A stretch of 64,000 nt of DNA from Gammaproteobacteria bacterium Ga0074134 (GCA_001464965.1 LNEJ01000004.1:1-64000); one strand, 5' to 3'. Positions 8,091 to 18,692 are shown, numbered from the stretch's first letter. Translations and numbers: made by a program. The notes: generated by a model from the letters alone, not told the origin.

Positions 8091-9386
8091 TTATTGGAGT
8101 GGCGTTGTATGCGTGTGCGGCGCTGTCTCATCCTCTATGTTTCTTACTCCAATCTCAATCTGCTCCAGTGTCTCCAGTGGTTTTGGGGTGTTGATGCCCA
8201 TTTCGGTGAATTTACGGGCGCCGGGGATGATCTGGCGCTCGAAGGAGCCGACGGCCTTGTTGTAGTGATCCAGGCTATGGCTGAGGTTTTTGCCGAGACG
8301 GGACAGGTGCCCGGTAAAGACGCACAGGCGCTTGTAGAGGTCCACGCCGAGATCGCGCACCTGTTCGGCATTTTTGGCCAGCACCTGCTGTTGCCAGCCG
8401 TAGCCGACGGCGCGCAGCAGGGCGACGAAACTGGTGGGGGTGGCGAGGATGACTTTCTGGCGTAGCGCGTCCTCAAGCAGCTCGCGGTCGACGTCGAGTG
8501 CGGCGCTCAAAAATTGGTCGCCGGGGATGAACATCACTACGAAATCGGGGCTGTTTTTGAACTGGCTCCAATAGCTGCGTGCGGCCAGTTCGCGCACACG
8601 ATCGCGCACCTTGCGCGCATGGCGCTCCAGATGCCAGCCGCGCACGGTGTCGTCTGGAGCCTCCATGGCGCTGAGATAAGCGTCAAGCGGTGTTTTTACA
8701 TCCACGATGATCTCGCGTCCGCCGGGCATGCGTACGATCATGTCGGGGCGCATCGCTCCATCCGGGGTGGGAGTATGTTCCTGTTCATAAAAATCGCAAT
8801 GCTCGACCATGCCGGCGAGTTCAACGAGGCGTTTCAGTGTCAGTTCGCCCCATTGCCCGCGCACCTCGGGACGGCGTAATGCCTGCACCAGATTGCGCGT
8901 TTCGGCGTGAAGTATGCTTTGGGTTTGGGCCATGACTTCCAGATGTTTGGTGATGGAGCCATGGGCCTCTTTGCGCTCATTTTCGATCTGGCGTACCTGT
9001 TGTTCGGTTTTCAGCAGGGTGTCCTTGATCGGCTTGAGCATGTTTTCGATAGATTTTTCCTTCTGTTCCAGATCGTTCTGCGCCAGGATGTGGAATTGCT
9101 GGAGATTTTCCTTGGCCAGCCTCAGAAATTCCTCTGAGTTGCTTTTTAATGCCTGGCTCGAGGCGACAGAGAAGGTTTGCACAAGCTGTTCCCGCGCCTT
9201 TTCGATAGTCGAGATTTTTTCCTGCGTCGACTGCCGCTCCATTTCCAGCGTGGTGGTGAGCTCGACATTTCTTTTGATATTGTCTATGAGTTGCCGCTGT
9301 GAACGGTGATGGCCGATAAACCAGCCCAGCGTGGCGGCAAGCGCGGTGACAATTACCAGTACAATAAGGGATAGGGGTTCGGTCAT
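8091..9386 (-). CDS. rmuC: DNA recombination protein RmuC
   Basis: A protein of about 431 residues with an N-terminal membrane anchor (LSLIVLVIVTALAATLGWFI, residues 4-23). A long charged coiled coil follows to about residue 140, then the RmuC domain, a PD-(D/E)XK nuclease-like fold (MIVRMPGGREIIVDVKTPLDAYLSAM region, about 225-250). RmuC limits inversion and recombination at short repeats. I start it at the ATG at 9386, where MTEPLSL begins directly before the hydrophobic anchor. A TTG at 9413 would add nine residues. Neither has a strong Shine-Dalgarno sequence. Confidence 0.9.
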   Translation of the reverse strand: MTEPLSLIVLVIVTALAATLGWFIGHHRSQRQLIDNIKRNVELTTTLEMERQSTQEKISTIEKAREQLVQTFSVASSQALKSNSEEFLRLAKENLQQFHILAQNDLEQKEKSIENMLKPIKDTLLKTEQQVRQIENERKEAHGSITKHLEVMAQTQSILHAETRNLVQALRRPEVRGQWGELTLKRLVELAGMVEHCDFYEQEHTPTPDGAMRPDMIVRMPGGREIIVDVKTPLDAYLSAMEAPDDTVRGWHLERHARKVRDRVRELAARSYWSQFKNSPDFVVMFIPGDQFLSAALDVDRELLEDALRQKVILATPTSFVALLRAVGYGWQQQVLAKNAEQVRDLGVDLYKRLCVFTGHLSRLGKNLSHSLDHYNKAVGSFERQIIPGARKFTEMGINTPKPLETLEQIEIGVRNIEDETAPHTHTTPLQ

Positions 9387-9493
9387 GGTCGCTGTCTGAT
9401 CGTTGGTCCTCAATGGTGGCAGAGGATTGGGTTTTATGTCGTTGTGTGACGGCCAAGCTATCAGAATACATCGGCACTTTTCAAAAAGAGTTT

Positions 9494-9717
9494 AGAGCCT
9501 GTCTGCGAATAAATCATCCCTGCGTTGCTGCCCCAAAACACGCCAGGCAAGGCGCGAGGCGCGATGTTTGGTTGTTCCAAATAAGCGGCGAGCAACGCCG
9601 CCTGGCGTGTTTTGGGGCAGCAACCCGGAGGGACGGGGCCGGTTTTGAGCAGTGCGGCGTCACGCTTCGCTCATGTGCAACAAGCACACTACGCTCAGCC
9701 TTCCTTGCCCTGCTCAA
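9494..9717. mobile_element. MITE-like element, copy A (right end lost)
   Basis: This shares most of its length with the complete copy at 10377-10644. The left terminal repeat AGAGCCTGTCTGCGAATAAA differs by one base. The internal inverted pair GCCCCAAAACACGCCAGGC / GCCTGGCGTGTTTTGGGGC is perfect here. After TGCTCAA at 9717 similarity stops and the right terminal repeat is absent; gph coding sequence begins 9 bases later. No open reading frame of its own looks real, so it is non-autonomous. Confidence 0.85.
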
Positions 9718-9725
9718 TTAGCCTG

Positions 9726-10400
9726 TCAACCCAACCAGTCGAGTATTTCCAGTGGATGCTGAATCATGGCGTCGGCATTCCACAACTGTGGCTCATCGGC
9801 TGTCCCAATGTAACCGAACAGCGCAGCGAGTGTTTTCATGCCGGCACGCCTGCCTGCCTCGATGTCGCGCTGGGCATCTCCGACGTACAGGCATTGCCAG
9901 GCATGGCTGCCTGCCTGGTGGCAGGCATACAGCATGGGGGCGGGGTGGGGTTTGCGCTCCGGGGTGGTGTCGCCACTTACGATGCAGGCAGCACGCTGGG
10001 TTAATCCCATCTGTTCCATGAGCGGGTTTGTCAGCCAAGCCGGTTTATTGGTCACTACACCCCAGTTCATGCCGCGCTCCTCTATGGTGCGCAACACTTC
10101 ATCCATGCCGGGAAACAGGCGGGTTTCCAGGGTCAAATGTTCACGGTAGATGTCCAAAAACCGCTGGCGTAGTGGTGTGAAACGTGCGTCTTCCGAAGTA
10201 ATCCCAAGACCGAGTTGAACCATTGCGGCGGCGCCGTGCGACACTACGGGACGGATGGCGGAGAAGGGTAGGGCGGGCATGCCCTGTTCCTCGCGCACCT
10301 TGTTCAAGGCAAAGGCCATGTCAGGCGCGGTGTCGGCCAGGGTACCGTCCAGATCGAACAGCACGGTGCGTATGGTAGAGCCTGTCTGTGAATAAATCAT
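9726..10400 (-). CDS. gph: phosphoglycolate phosphatase (HAD family)
   Basis: A 224-residue HAD-superfamily phosphatase that salvages 2-phosphoglycolate. The nucleophile motif LFDLDGTL (Asp16 and Asp18) is followed by VVTNKPAW (motif II Thr), the PERKPHP lysine (motif III), and YVGDAQRDIEAGRRAGM (motif IV acidic residues), in HAD order. The only in-frame ATG close to the HAD motif is at 10400, inside the left terminal repeat of a MITE-like element. Codons 1-8 (MIYSQTGS) are pure element sequence and native coding resumes at codon 9 exactly at the element edge. The frame also stays open further into the element. ubiG lies just upstream on the same strand, the usual ubiG-gph pair, now separated by the element. 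Confidence 0.92.
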   Translation of the reverse strand: MIYSQTGSTIRTVLFDLDGTLADTAPDMAFALNKVREEQGMPALPFSAIRPVVSHGAAAMVQLGLGITSEDARFTPLRQRFLDIYREHLTLETRLFPGMDEVLRTIEERGMNWGVVTNKPAWLTNPLMEQMGLTQRAACIVSGDTTPERKPHPAPMLYACHQAGSHAWQCLYVGDAQRDIEAGRRAGMKTLAALFGYIGTADEPQLWNADAMIQHPLEILDWLG

Positions 10401-10644
10401 CCCTGCGTTGCCGCCCCAAAACACGCCAGGCAAGGCGCGAGGAGAGAAGTTTGGTAATTCCAAATGAACGACGAGCAACGCCGCCTGGCGTGTTTTGGGG
10501 CGCAACCCGAAGGGACGGGGCCGGTTTTTGAGCAGTGCAGCGTCACGCTTCGCTCATGTGCAACAAACACACTACGCTCAGCCTTCCTTGCCCTGCTCAA
10601 AACCGGCCGCCGTCGCAGGGATGATTTATTCACAGACAGGCTCT
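10377..10644. mobile_element. MITE-like element, complete copy B, 31-bp perfect terminal inverted repeats
   Basis: 268 bp bounded by 31-bp terminal inverted repeats (10377-10407 and 10614-10644, outer end AGAGCCTGTCTGTGAATAAA) with no mismatch. Two further nested inverted pairs lie inside: CCCCAAAACACGCCAGGC with its complement, and GCCGGTTTTTGAGCAG with CTGCTCAAAACCGGC (one extra T). It carries no transposase. It has inserted between ubiG and gph and supplies the first eight codons of gph. A shorter relative lies at 9494-9717, on the other side of gph. Confidence 0.9.
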
Positions 10645-10656
10645 TACTGCTCACCT

Positions 10657-11370
10657 CTATTCCTCGTCTCTCACGCACCAGGCAAGATAGTTCACGTCGA
10701 TGTCGGTTTCCAGGACGTAACGCCGGGTGAGCGGGTTGTATGTCATACCGGTCAATTCGCGCAGGTTCAACCCGGCGGGCCGCATCCACTCAGCCAGTTC
10801 AGAGGGACGGATGAATTTGCTGTAATCGTGCGTGCCTGCGGGCAGCATTTTCAGAAGATATTCCGCGCCGATGATGGCGAATAGATAGGCCTTGGGGGTG
10901 CGGTTGAGGGTAGAGAAGAACACATGGCCGCCGGGCTTGACCAGCCGGGCGCAGGCGGAAACCACAGAGGCCGGGTCGGGCACGTGCTCCAGCATTTCCA
11001 TGCAGGTTACGACATCGAAGCTCGCTGGCTGCTGTTGCGCCAACTGCTCGGCGGTAAGCTGCCGGTAATCCACCTCGGCGCCGGACTCCAGCAGGTGCAG
11101 CCGGGCGACAGAGAGCGGCGCGGCGCCAGCATCAATACCCACCACGGATGCGCCTCGCAGCGCCATGCTTTCGGACAGTATCCCTCCGCCGCATCCGACA
11201 TCAACGACACGTTTGCCGGCAAGGCGCGCCCGGCCATCGATGTAGTCCAGACGTAGCGGGTTGATGTCATGCAATGGTTTGAATTCACTGCGCGGATCCC
11301 ACCAGCGTGAAGCAGGCTCCTCGAATTTGGCAATCTCGCGGGGATCGATGTTTTGTGTAGTCTGGGTCAT
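10657..11370 (-). CDS. ubiG: ubiquinone biosynthesis O-methyltransferase UbiG
   Basis: A 237-residue SAM-dependent methyltransferase that performs both O-methylations of ubiquinone biosynthesis. The opening [19 protein letters not shown] is the UbiG signature. The SAM loop [16 protein letters not shown] lies at about residues 55-70, followed by GIDAG at about 78. The [16 protein letters not shown] motif is at about 114-129. The length is normal. It precedes gph on the same strand; the intergenic DNA between them is occupied by the MITE-like element, which ends 12 bases after the ubiG stop. Confidence 0.95.
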   Translation of the reverse strand: MTQTTQNIDPREIAKFEEPASRWWDPRSEFKPLHDINPLRLDYIDGRARLAGKRVVDVGCGGGILSESMALRGASVVGIDAGAAPLSVARLHLLESGAEVDYRQLTAEQLAQQQPASFDVVTCMEMLEHVPDPASVVSACARLVKPGGHVFFSTLNRTPKAYLFAIIGAEYLLKMLPAGTHDYSKFIRPSELAEWMRPAGLNLRELTGMTYNPLTRRYVLETDIDVNYLAWCVRDEE

Positions 11371-11469
11371 GTCGTTTAGGATAGCATGTATGGTACTTGC
11401 AAGTAATGTGGCACGCCTTGTGCCGTGATTTCAAGAATAATTTTCAGCGTTTTTGATTAAGGGAAAAAT

Positions 11470-12861
11470 ATGAGTCTGTGGCGAACCAAATCCATTGAAA
11501 AGGCGCTTGAAGCCGCAAACAATAATGGCGGGTTGCACCGCGCCTTGAGCAGCATGGATTTAACATTGCTGGGGATTGGCGCCGTTATCGGGGCGGGGAT
11601 ATTTGTGTTGACTGGCGTGGCGGCCGCCACCCAGGCTGGTCCCGCTCTCATGCTGTCTTTCGTAGTCTCGGGGCTGGCATGTATCTTCGCCGCGCTGGTC
11701 TATGCGGAGCTGGCCTCCGCCGTGCCCATATCGGGGAGCGCCTACACTTATTCTTATGTCGCGCTGGGTGAGTTTGTTGCGTGGATTGTGGGTTGGAACC
11801 TGGTGCTGGAATACGGTGTGTCGAGCGCCGCTGTGGCCATTGGCTGGTCAGGGTATTTCAACAGGGCTCTGGAGGGGGTAGGACTGGGATTGCCCATGGA
11901 CTTCATAAAAGCTCCACATGAGGGTGGCCTGGTCAATCTCCCCGCTTTGCTGATTATCATTTTGGTGAGTGTTGTTTTGGTGATTGGCGTCAAGCAGAGC
12001 AGCCGCTTCAATAACCTGATCGTGATGGTGAAGCTGGCCATCATCGCGCTGTTTATCGTAGTAGCCGCCGGCCATGTGGAACCTGCCAACTGGAAACCCT
12101 TCATGCCGTTTGGCTGGGAAGGGGTGATGGGCGGCGCGGCGCTGATCTTTTTCGCATATATAGGTTTTGATGCAGTATCCACCGCGGGTGAAGAGGCGCG
12201 TGATCCCCAGCGCGATTTGCCGCGCGGCATCATCGGCTCGCTGGTGATTTGCACGATTATCTATATTGTCGTAGCGGCTTTGCTTACAGGCATAGTGCCG
12301 TATACCCTGCTCGACGTCAAAGATCCTGTTGCCTTTGCCTTGGCGCATGTGGGTGAACGCCTTGCATCGAACCTCATTTCGGTGGGCGCCATCGCCGGAC
12401 TCACCTCCGTGTTGCTGGTGCTGCTTTATGGGCAGAGCCGCATCTTCTTCGCCATGTCACGTGATGGATTGCTGCCCGCGGTATTCAGCCAGGTTCATGC
12501 GAGATTCCGCACCCCCGTGCCGGTGATTATGGTGACGGGCACGGTGGCCGCACTGGTAGCGGGCTTCATGCCAATAGGCCAGGTGGCAGAGCTCGCCAAT
12601 ATCGGCACGCTTTCCGCGTTCGCCCTGGTGTCGGTAGGTGTGCTGGTGCTGCGCCGCACCCACCCCAACCTGAAACGCCCCTTCAAGACCCCATTCATGC
12701 CCTGGACGCCTGTCCTGGCGATTCTGTTTTGCAGCTACCTCATCGCCAGTCTGGGTGCGGTAACACTGTGGCGTTTTGTGATCTGGACGGCGATTGGCGT
12801 AGCGATTTATTTTGCCTATTCGCGTAAACGGAGCCTTTTGGCCACAACATCAGCACACTGA
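11470..12861 (+). CDS. APC-superfamily amino acid permease
   Basis: A 463-residue inner-membrane transporter with about 12 hydrophobic segments. The first helix carries the APC substrate/ion site signature GIGAVIGAGIFVLTG (about residues 36-50). The sixth has FFAYIGFDAVSTAGEEARDP (about 227-246), characteristic of the cationic amino acid transporter/YfnA-type branch. The C-terminal half has LKRPFKTPFMPW (about 399-410), also a feature of that branch. The substrate cannot be told from sequence. The gene starts 99 bases from the divergent ubiG start, so the two promoters share this spacer. Confidence 0.88.
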   Translation: MSLWRTKSIEKALEAANNNGGLHRALSSMDLTLLGIGAVIGAGIFVLTGVAAATQAGPALMLSFVVSGLACIFAALVYAELASAVPISGSAYTYSYVALGEFVAWIVGWNLVLEYGVSSAAVAIGWSGYFNRALEGVGLGLPMDFIKAPHEGGLVNLPALLIIILVSVVLVIGVKQSSRFNNLIVMVKLAIIALFIVVAAGHVEPANWKPFMPFGWEGVMGGAALIFFAYIGFDAVSTAGEEARDPQRDLPRGIIGSLVICTIIYIVVAALLTGIVPYTLLDVKDPVAFALAHVGERLASNLISVGAIAGLTSVLLVLLYGQSRIFFAMSRDGLLPAVFSQVHARFRTPVPVIMVTGTVAALVAGFMPIGQVAELANIGTLSAFALVSVGVLVLRRTHPNLKRPFKTPFMPWTPVLAILFCSYLIASLGAVTLWRFVIWTAIGVAIYFAYSRKRSLLATTSAH

Positions 12862-12888
12862 TTTTTTTAGAGTGCCCGAAAAAATCAG
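12858..12888 (+). terminator. A/T-rich hairpin after the permease
   Basis: CTGATTTTTT (12858-12867) and AAAAAATCAG (12879-12888) form a 10-bp stem starting at the permease stop codon. The stem is nearly all A-T and no T-run follows, so it is only a candidate. Confidence 0.3.
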
Positions 12889-13026
12889 GGTACCTCAGTG
12901 AATGAGACCGCTATCAATATGAAACGGACATACGACCATGGGTGGTCAATGGTCCGGAATTGGCACTTCCCCGCCATTCGAGATATGACGCAGTCTGTCA
13001 GGTTAAATCTGAACCACTACAAATGA

Positions 13027-13200
13027 TTACTTGACGTCTCTATGCTCCAGGGTGATGCCAATGATCTCAATGATTACCCCAAGGGCCAGCACCGCCAGGC
13101 CAGCCCATTCCTCTGTCTCTGGAGCGAAAAACATCAGCAGGCCGCCAAGCACTATCAGGCTAAGTGCTATTGTGCGCCGTGTATGTGGGCTTCTTATCAT
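13027..13200 (-). CDS. 57-residue membrane protein, unknown function
   Basis: A small open frame of 57 codons plus stop, preceded by a good ribosome binding site (AAGGAAG, 8 bases before the ATG at 13200). The protein begins MIRSPHTRRTIALSLIVLGG, a basic cytoplasmic end followed by a hydrophobic segment (about residues 11-25). After a short acidic loop (PETEEW, 27-32) comes a second hydrophobic segment (about 33-50) and the charged end TLEHRDVK. This is the pattern of a two-pass inner-membrane hairpin. It starts 21 bases after the aminotransferase stop on the same strand, so it is probably the second gene of that operon. I recognise no named family. Confidence 0.75.
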   Translation of the reverse strand: MIRSPHTRRTIALSLIVLGGLLMFFAPETEEWAGLAVLALGVIIEIIGITLEHRDVK

Positions 13201-13221
13201 GTTATGTGCTTCCTTTGAGGT

Positions 13222-14439
13222 TCACGCTGTAGGCGCCTGTCTTGACGCGTAAACATTCTGCGCCGCCATTTCCGCTGCGCCGGTCTTGATATCCGCGCCT
13301 GCCGCGCCCAAAATCTCGTCAAGGGCGCGCAGACACAATAAAACATTGTCCGGCCTGCTGGTATAACCCATCAGGCCAATGCGCCAGATCTTGCCGGCCA
13401 TTTCGCCTAATCCCGCGCCGATTTCGAGCTGGTACTCATTCAATAAGCGTTTGCGCACTTCAGCATCGTCTGCGCCTTGCGGGATGCTGATGGCGTTCAG
13501 TTGCGGCAAGCGCTGTGTTTCATCAACAAAAAATCGCAACCCCATCGCCTCGATGCCTGCCTTGAGCGCGCGATGATTGAGCGCGTGCCTTGCCCAGGCA
13601 TTCTCCAGGCCTTCTTCTTTCAACATCACCAGCGACTCGTGCAAGCCATAGAGGGGATTGATGGGGGCGGTGTGGTGGTAGGTGCGCTTGCCTGCATTCC
13701 AGTAGCCCAGCACCAGGCCAAGGTCCATGAACCAGCTTTGGCAAGGCGTCTTGCGGCGCTTGATGGCATCGACAACACGCGCTCCGAAGCTGACCGGAGA
13801 CAGCCCCGGCGTGCAGCTTAGGCATTTCTGACTGCCTGAATAGATGGCGTCGATAGCCCATTCATCGACTTTCAGTGGCGTCCCTCCCAGCGAGGTCACC
13901 GCATCGACGATGGTGAGGCAGTCATGACGATGAGCGATATCCACCAGTGTTTTGATATCGGATTGCGCGCCGGTTGAGGTTTCGGCGTGGACGAAGGCGG
14001 CCAGCTTGGCATCAGGATTAGCCTTTAGTGCATCCTCCAGTTTGTTTGGATCGACGGCCATACCCCAGGCATCGTCAACCACCACGGCTACACCGCCACA
14101 GCGCCGCACGTTTTCTATCATGCGTCCACCGAATACTCCGTTGCGGCACACGATCACTTTGTCGCCGGGTTCCACCAGATTCACGAAACAGGTTTCCATG
14201 CCTACCGAGCCTGGCCCGGAGACGGGAAAGGTGAGTGCATTTTCCGTTTGGAAGGCATAGCGTAGCAGGGTTTTCAGCTCCTCCATCATGTCGATAAACG
14301 CCGGATCAAGATGGCCGATGGTGGGACGCGCCATGGCGGCGAGCACGCGCGGATGGACATCGGAGGGGCCGGGCCCCATCAGCGTGCGCTGTGGGGGATG
14401 AAATGAGCTGATGTCCTTGTATGAGAGCGGCATATCCAT
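13222..14439 (-). CDS. class V aminotransferase (alanine/serine-glyoxylate type)
   Basis: A PLP-dependent aminotransferase of about 405 residues, probably using glyoxylate as amino acceptor and alanine or serine as donor. The N-terminal LMGPGPSDVHPRVL (about residues 20-33) is the family opening. The cofactor Asp is in CLTIVDAVTSLGG (about 174-186). The Schiff-base lysine is in SGSQKCLSCTPGLSP (Lys205). The start is the ATG at 14439, 6 bases after CAGGAAAA; an upstream in-frame start (14472) lacks such a site. Such enzymes detoxify glyoxylate or take part in photorespiration-like or serine-cycle metabolism. The phosphoglycolate phosphatase 3 kb away is suggestive, not proof. Confidence 0.9.
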   Translation of the reverse strand: MDMPLSYKDISSFHPPQRTLMGPGPSDVHPRVLAAMARPTIGHLDPAFIDMMEELKTLLRYAFQTENALTFPVSGPGSVGMETCFVNLVEPGDKVIVCRNGVFGGRMIENVRRCGGVAVVVDDAWGMAVDPNKLEDALKANPDAKLAAFVHAETSTGAQSDIKTLVDIAHRHDCLTIVDAVTSLGGTPLKVDEWAIDAIYSGSQKCLSCTPGLSPVSFGARVVDAIKRRKTPCQSWFMDLGLVLGYWNAGKRTYHHTAPINPLYGLHESLVMLKEEGLENAWARHALNHRALKAGIEAMGLRFFVDETQRLPQLNAISIPQGADDAEVRKRLLNEYQLEIGAGLGEMAGKIWRIGLMGYTSRPDNVLLCLRALDEILGAAGADIKTGAAEMAAQNVYASRQAPTA

Positions 14440-14517
14440 GTGTTTTCCTGTCGTCACTTTATGAACGCGCACTAAAAATGGGTCTTTCCGTTAGCGGGGA
14501 AGAGCGGGTGGATAATT

Positions 14518-16233
<1,716 letters not shown>

Positions 16234-16254
16234 TTAAGTAATGTTACGCACCGT

Positions 16255-16282
16255 CCACGAAAAACACGAAAGGCACGAAAAA
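16255..16282. repeat. short degenerate tandem CACGAAA repeat
   Basis: Three imperfect CACGAAA units in tandem (CCACGAAAAACACGAAAGGC and onward) in the 200-bp gap between pgm and the DUF1330 gene. This type of sequence is a common dispersed repeat in bacteria. Nothing else is visible in the gap. Confidence 0.5.
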
Positions 16283-16353
16283 TGGGGACAATCTTGGCGC
16301 AAGAATGCGCTTGGATTTGCCAGTCAACTTCGCTTGCTATGAGCATACCTGCC

Positions 16354-16659
16354 TTAAGACGGCTGTGGACCATCGTAACCCTCAACGATGACAAGATCCA
16401 TAGCCGAAGCCGACAACCTAAACTTAATCGCCGCCTGATACTCGGGAGAATTCCAGCAATCGAGGGCTGCTTGATAAGACGGAAACTCAACTATGGTGTT
16501 TCGTGTTCTGTTGGTTCCTTCCGGGACGGTGTATTGGCCAGCCCGCGCAAGGAACCTTGCCCCATATTTTTTGAACACATCAGTGTTGGTCACAGCATAC
16601 TTCTTAAACTGCTCTTGATCGGTGACATCTACATGAACGATCCAGTACCCCTTTGGCAT
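16354..16659 (-). CDS. DUF1330 family protein
   Basis: A 101-residue protein with a ferredoxin-like dimeric alpha/beta-barrel fold. It starts MPKGYWIVHVDVTDQEQFKK and carries the DUF1330 signature of a conserved ARAGQYTVPEG loop, then TIVEFPSYQAALDCWNSPEY (about 55-74). Biochemical function is not established for the family. It stands between pgm and aguB on the same strand but with spacers of 50-200 bases, so co-transcription is uncertain. Confidence 0.88.
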   Translation of the reverse strand: MPKGYWIVHVDVTDQEQFKKYAVTNTDVFKKYGARFLARAGQYTVPEGTNRTRNTIVEFPSYQAALDCWNSPEYQAAIKFRLSASAMDLVIVEGYDGPQPS

Positions 16660-16708
16660 TAAGTTCTCCCGTGATGAACATCATTCCATTGAAGATGTTC
16701 GGTATCAG

Positions 16709-17602
16709 TTATTCGTCACGATAACGGCGCATTAAGTCCTCATAGGCATCGATACGCCGGTCGCGCAAATAGGGCCAGATGCGCCGCACCTGTTCGCTGT
16801 GGTGCAGATCGATCTCTGTCACCAACACGGAGGGCGCATCCGCCGGTGCTAATACCAGCATTTCACCTTGAGGACCCGCGGCAAAGCTGGATCCCCAGAA
16901 CTGTATCCCTTCAGTGTGGCCTGAGGGGTCCGCTTCAAAGCCGGTGCGGTTGCAGGCGAGCACAGGCAGGCCGTTGGCGATGGCGTGGGCACGCTGGATG
17001 GTGATCCAGGCGTCGCGCTGGCGTGCTTGTTCCTGTGCGCCATCGTCCGGGTTCCAGCCGATGGCGGTAGGGTAGAGCAACAGATCAGCGCCTGCCAGCG
17101 CCATGAGCCGCGCGGCTTCCGGGAACCACTGGTCCCAGCACACCAGTACGCCGAGGCTCCCAACGGAGGTTTTGACCGGGTTGAAACCGAGGTCGCCCGG
17201 AGTAAAATAGAATTTTTCATAAAAGCCGGGATCATCGGGGATATGCATTTTGCGGTATTTTCCCGCGATGCTGCCATCGGCTTCGAATACCACGGCGGTG
17301 TTGTGATAAAGCCCGGCAGCGCGGCGTTCAAACAAGGATGCAACGATAACCACATTGAGTTCAGCGGCGATTTGCCCGAGTTGTTGCGTGCTGGGGCCGG
17401 GGATGGTTTCGGCCAGATCGAAATAGCGCGTGTCTTCGGTCTGGCAAAAATAGATGCCCGTGTGCAGTTCTTGCAGCAGCACAAGCCGCGCACCTTGCGC
17501 GGCGGCCTCGCGAATACCGGCAATCGTGCGGCCAAGATTTGCCGCACGATCATTGCCGCAGGCGTGCTGGATCAAGCCGATTTTCAGTGTGTTTGCTTTC
17601 AT
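16709..17602 (-). CDS. aguB: N-carbamoylputrescine amidase
   Basis: A 297-residue carbon-nitrogen hydrolase (nitrilase superfamily). It hydrolyses N-carbamoylputrescine to putrescine, CO2 and ammonia. The Glu-Lys-Cys catalytic triad is visible: Glu45 in LLQELHTGIYFCQ, Lys118 in KYRKMHIPDDP, and Cys155 in GVLVCWDQWFPEAA. The GFYEKFYFTPGDLGF stretch is specific to the AguB branch. Its ATG overlaps the aguA stop codon by four bases (ATGA), so the two enzymes are translationally coupled and complete agmatine to putrescine. Confidence 0.94.
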   Translation of the reverse strand: MKANTLKIGLIQHACGNDRAANLGRTIAGIREAAAQGARLVLLQELHTGIYFCQTEDTRYFDLAETIPGPSTQQLGQIAAELNVVIVASLFERRAAGLYHNTAVVFEADGSIAGKYRKMHIPDDPGFYEKFYFTPGDLGFNPVKTSVGSLGVLVCWDQWFPEAARLMALAGADLLLYPTAIGWNPDDGAQEQARQRDAWITIQRAHAIANGLPVLACNRTGFEADPSGHTEGIQFWGSSFAAGPQGEMLVLAPADAPSVLVTEIDLHHSEQVRRIWPYLRDRRIDAYEDLMRRYRDE

Positions 17603-18648
17603 AGTGCCCCATCAGGTAATTGCATGGTAACGCAGTGCAGGCTGCCATGCTGCATGATCAATGGCAGGCAGGGGATGCCGATGATTTCCCGCTGCGGAAA
17701 ACAGTCCTTGATCCGTGCCAGCGCAGCCTCATCGGCGGGATCGTCATAAACAGGCACTAGCACGGCGCCATTGATGATCAGAAAATTGGCATAGGTGGCA
17801 GGCAGGCGGTGCCCGTCTTCATCGTACTTTGCCTGTGGCCAGGGCAGGGGAACCAGATGATAGGGCTGACCGCCGCGGGTGCGAAAGGCTTTGAGCTCTT
17901 CCTCCATGGCCTTCAGCTCCGGGTAATGTTCGTCATGGTGGTCATCGCACGCGACATAGGCAATGGTGCGCGCATCGCAAAAGCGCGCCAGGGTGTCAAT
18001 ATGACTATCGGTGTCATCTCCGGCAAGATAGCCGTTATCCAGCCATAGAAAGCGATCCACGCCTAGCAGATGGCCAAGCAGCGACTCGATCTGGTGTTGA
18101 TCCAAATGCGGGTTGCGCATCGGTGACATCAGGCAGCGGCGCGTGGTTAGTAGCGTGCCCGCGCCGTCCACCTCGATGCTGCCGCCTTCCAGAACCACAT
18201 CGATGTTTTGCAATGGCGTCACATTGAACGCCCCAGCCGCATGCAACCGATGTGTCAGCTGGTTGTCCAGTACCGCATCGAATTTATCACCCCAGCCATT
18301 GAAAGTGAAGTCAAGCAGGCGCGGGGTGTTGCCTTCCTCCAGCACGGTGATCGGCCCGTGGTCGCGCGCCCAGGTGTCGTTGGACGGAACGGCATAGAGT
18401 GAGATTTGATCGAGAATCGCATCAGTGTGCTTCAAAAGCTGCTCTACATGGGCAAGGTGCTCCTTATCCCAGCAGGCGATTACCACACGTTCGCGCAGGC
18501 TGATCTGGTGTGCGATTTCGACAAAGACCGGCTCAACTTCGGCCAGTGTTGCGCACCAGTCACTGTGTTCATGTGGCCAGGTGAGCATTACCCCGCTTTG
18601 TGGAGTCCATTCGGGAGGGAGGTAAGGAGTGTTGCGAGAGTTTTGCAT
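17599..18648 (-). CDS. aguA: agmatine deiminase
   Basis: About 349 residues, a pentein-fold guanidino-modifying enzyme (PF04371). It converts agmatine to N-carbamoylputrescine and ammonia, the step before AguB. The family opening LPPEWTPQSGVMLTWPHEHSDW and the conserved NDTWARDHGPI (substrate-binding Asp) are present. VLEGGSIEVDGAGTLLTT precedes the active-site region, and the catalytic Cys is in HGSLHCVTMQLP (Cys339). The start is taken as the ATG at 18648 (MQNSRNTPY). The frame is open 14 codons further, and neither start has a clear Shine-Dalgarno sequence. No arginine decarboxylase is in the window. Confidence 0.94.
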   Translation of the reverse strand: MQNSRNTPYLPPEWTPQSGVMLTWPHEHSDWCATLAEVEPVFVEIAHQISLRERVVIACWDKEHLAHVEQLLKHTDAILDQISLYAVPSNDTWARDHGPITVLEEGNTPRLLDFTFNGWGDKFDAVLDNQLTHRLHAAGAFNVTPLQNIDVVLEGGSIEVDGAGTLLTTRRCLMSPMRNPHLDQHQIESLLGHLLGVDRFLWLDNGYLAGDDTDSHIDTLARFCDARTIAYVACDDHHDEHYPELKAMEEELKAFRTRGGQPYHLVPLPWPQAKYDEDGHRLPATYANFLIINGAVLVPVYDDPADEAALARIKDCFPQREIIGIPCLPLIMQHGSLHCVTMQLPDGAL

Positions 18649-18692
18649 ATGCGAAAATTTGCACCAATGTTGTGGCGTAAATTTTAACACAA

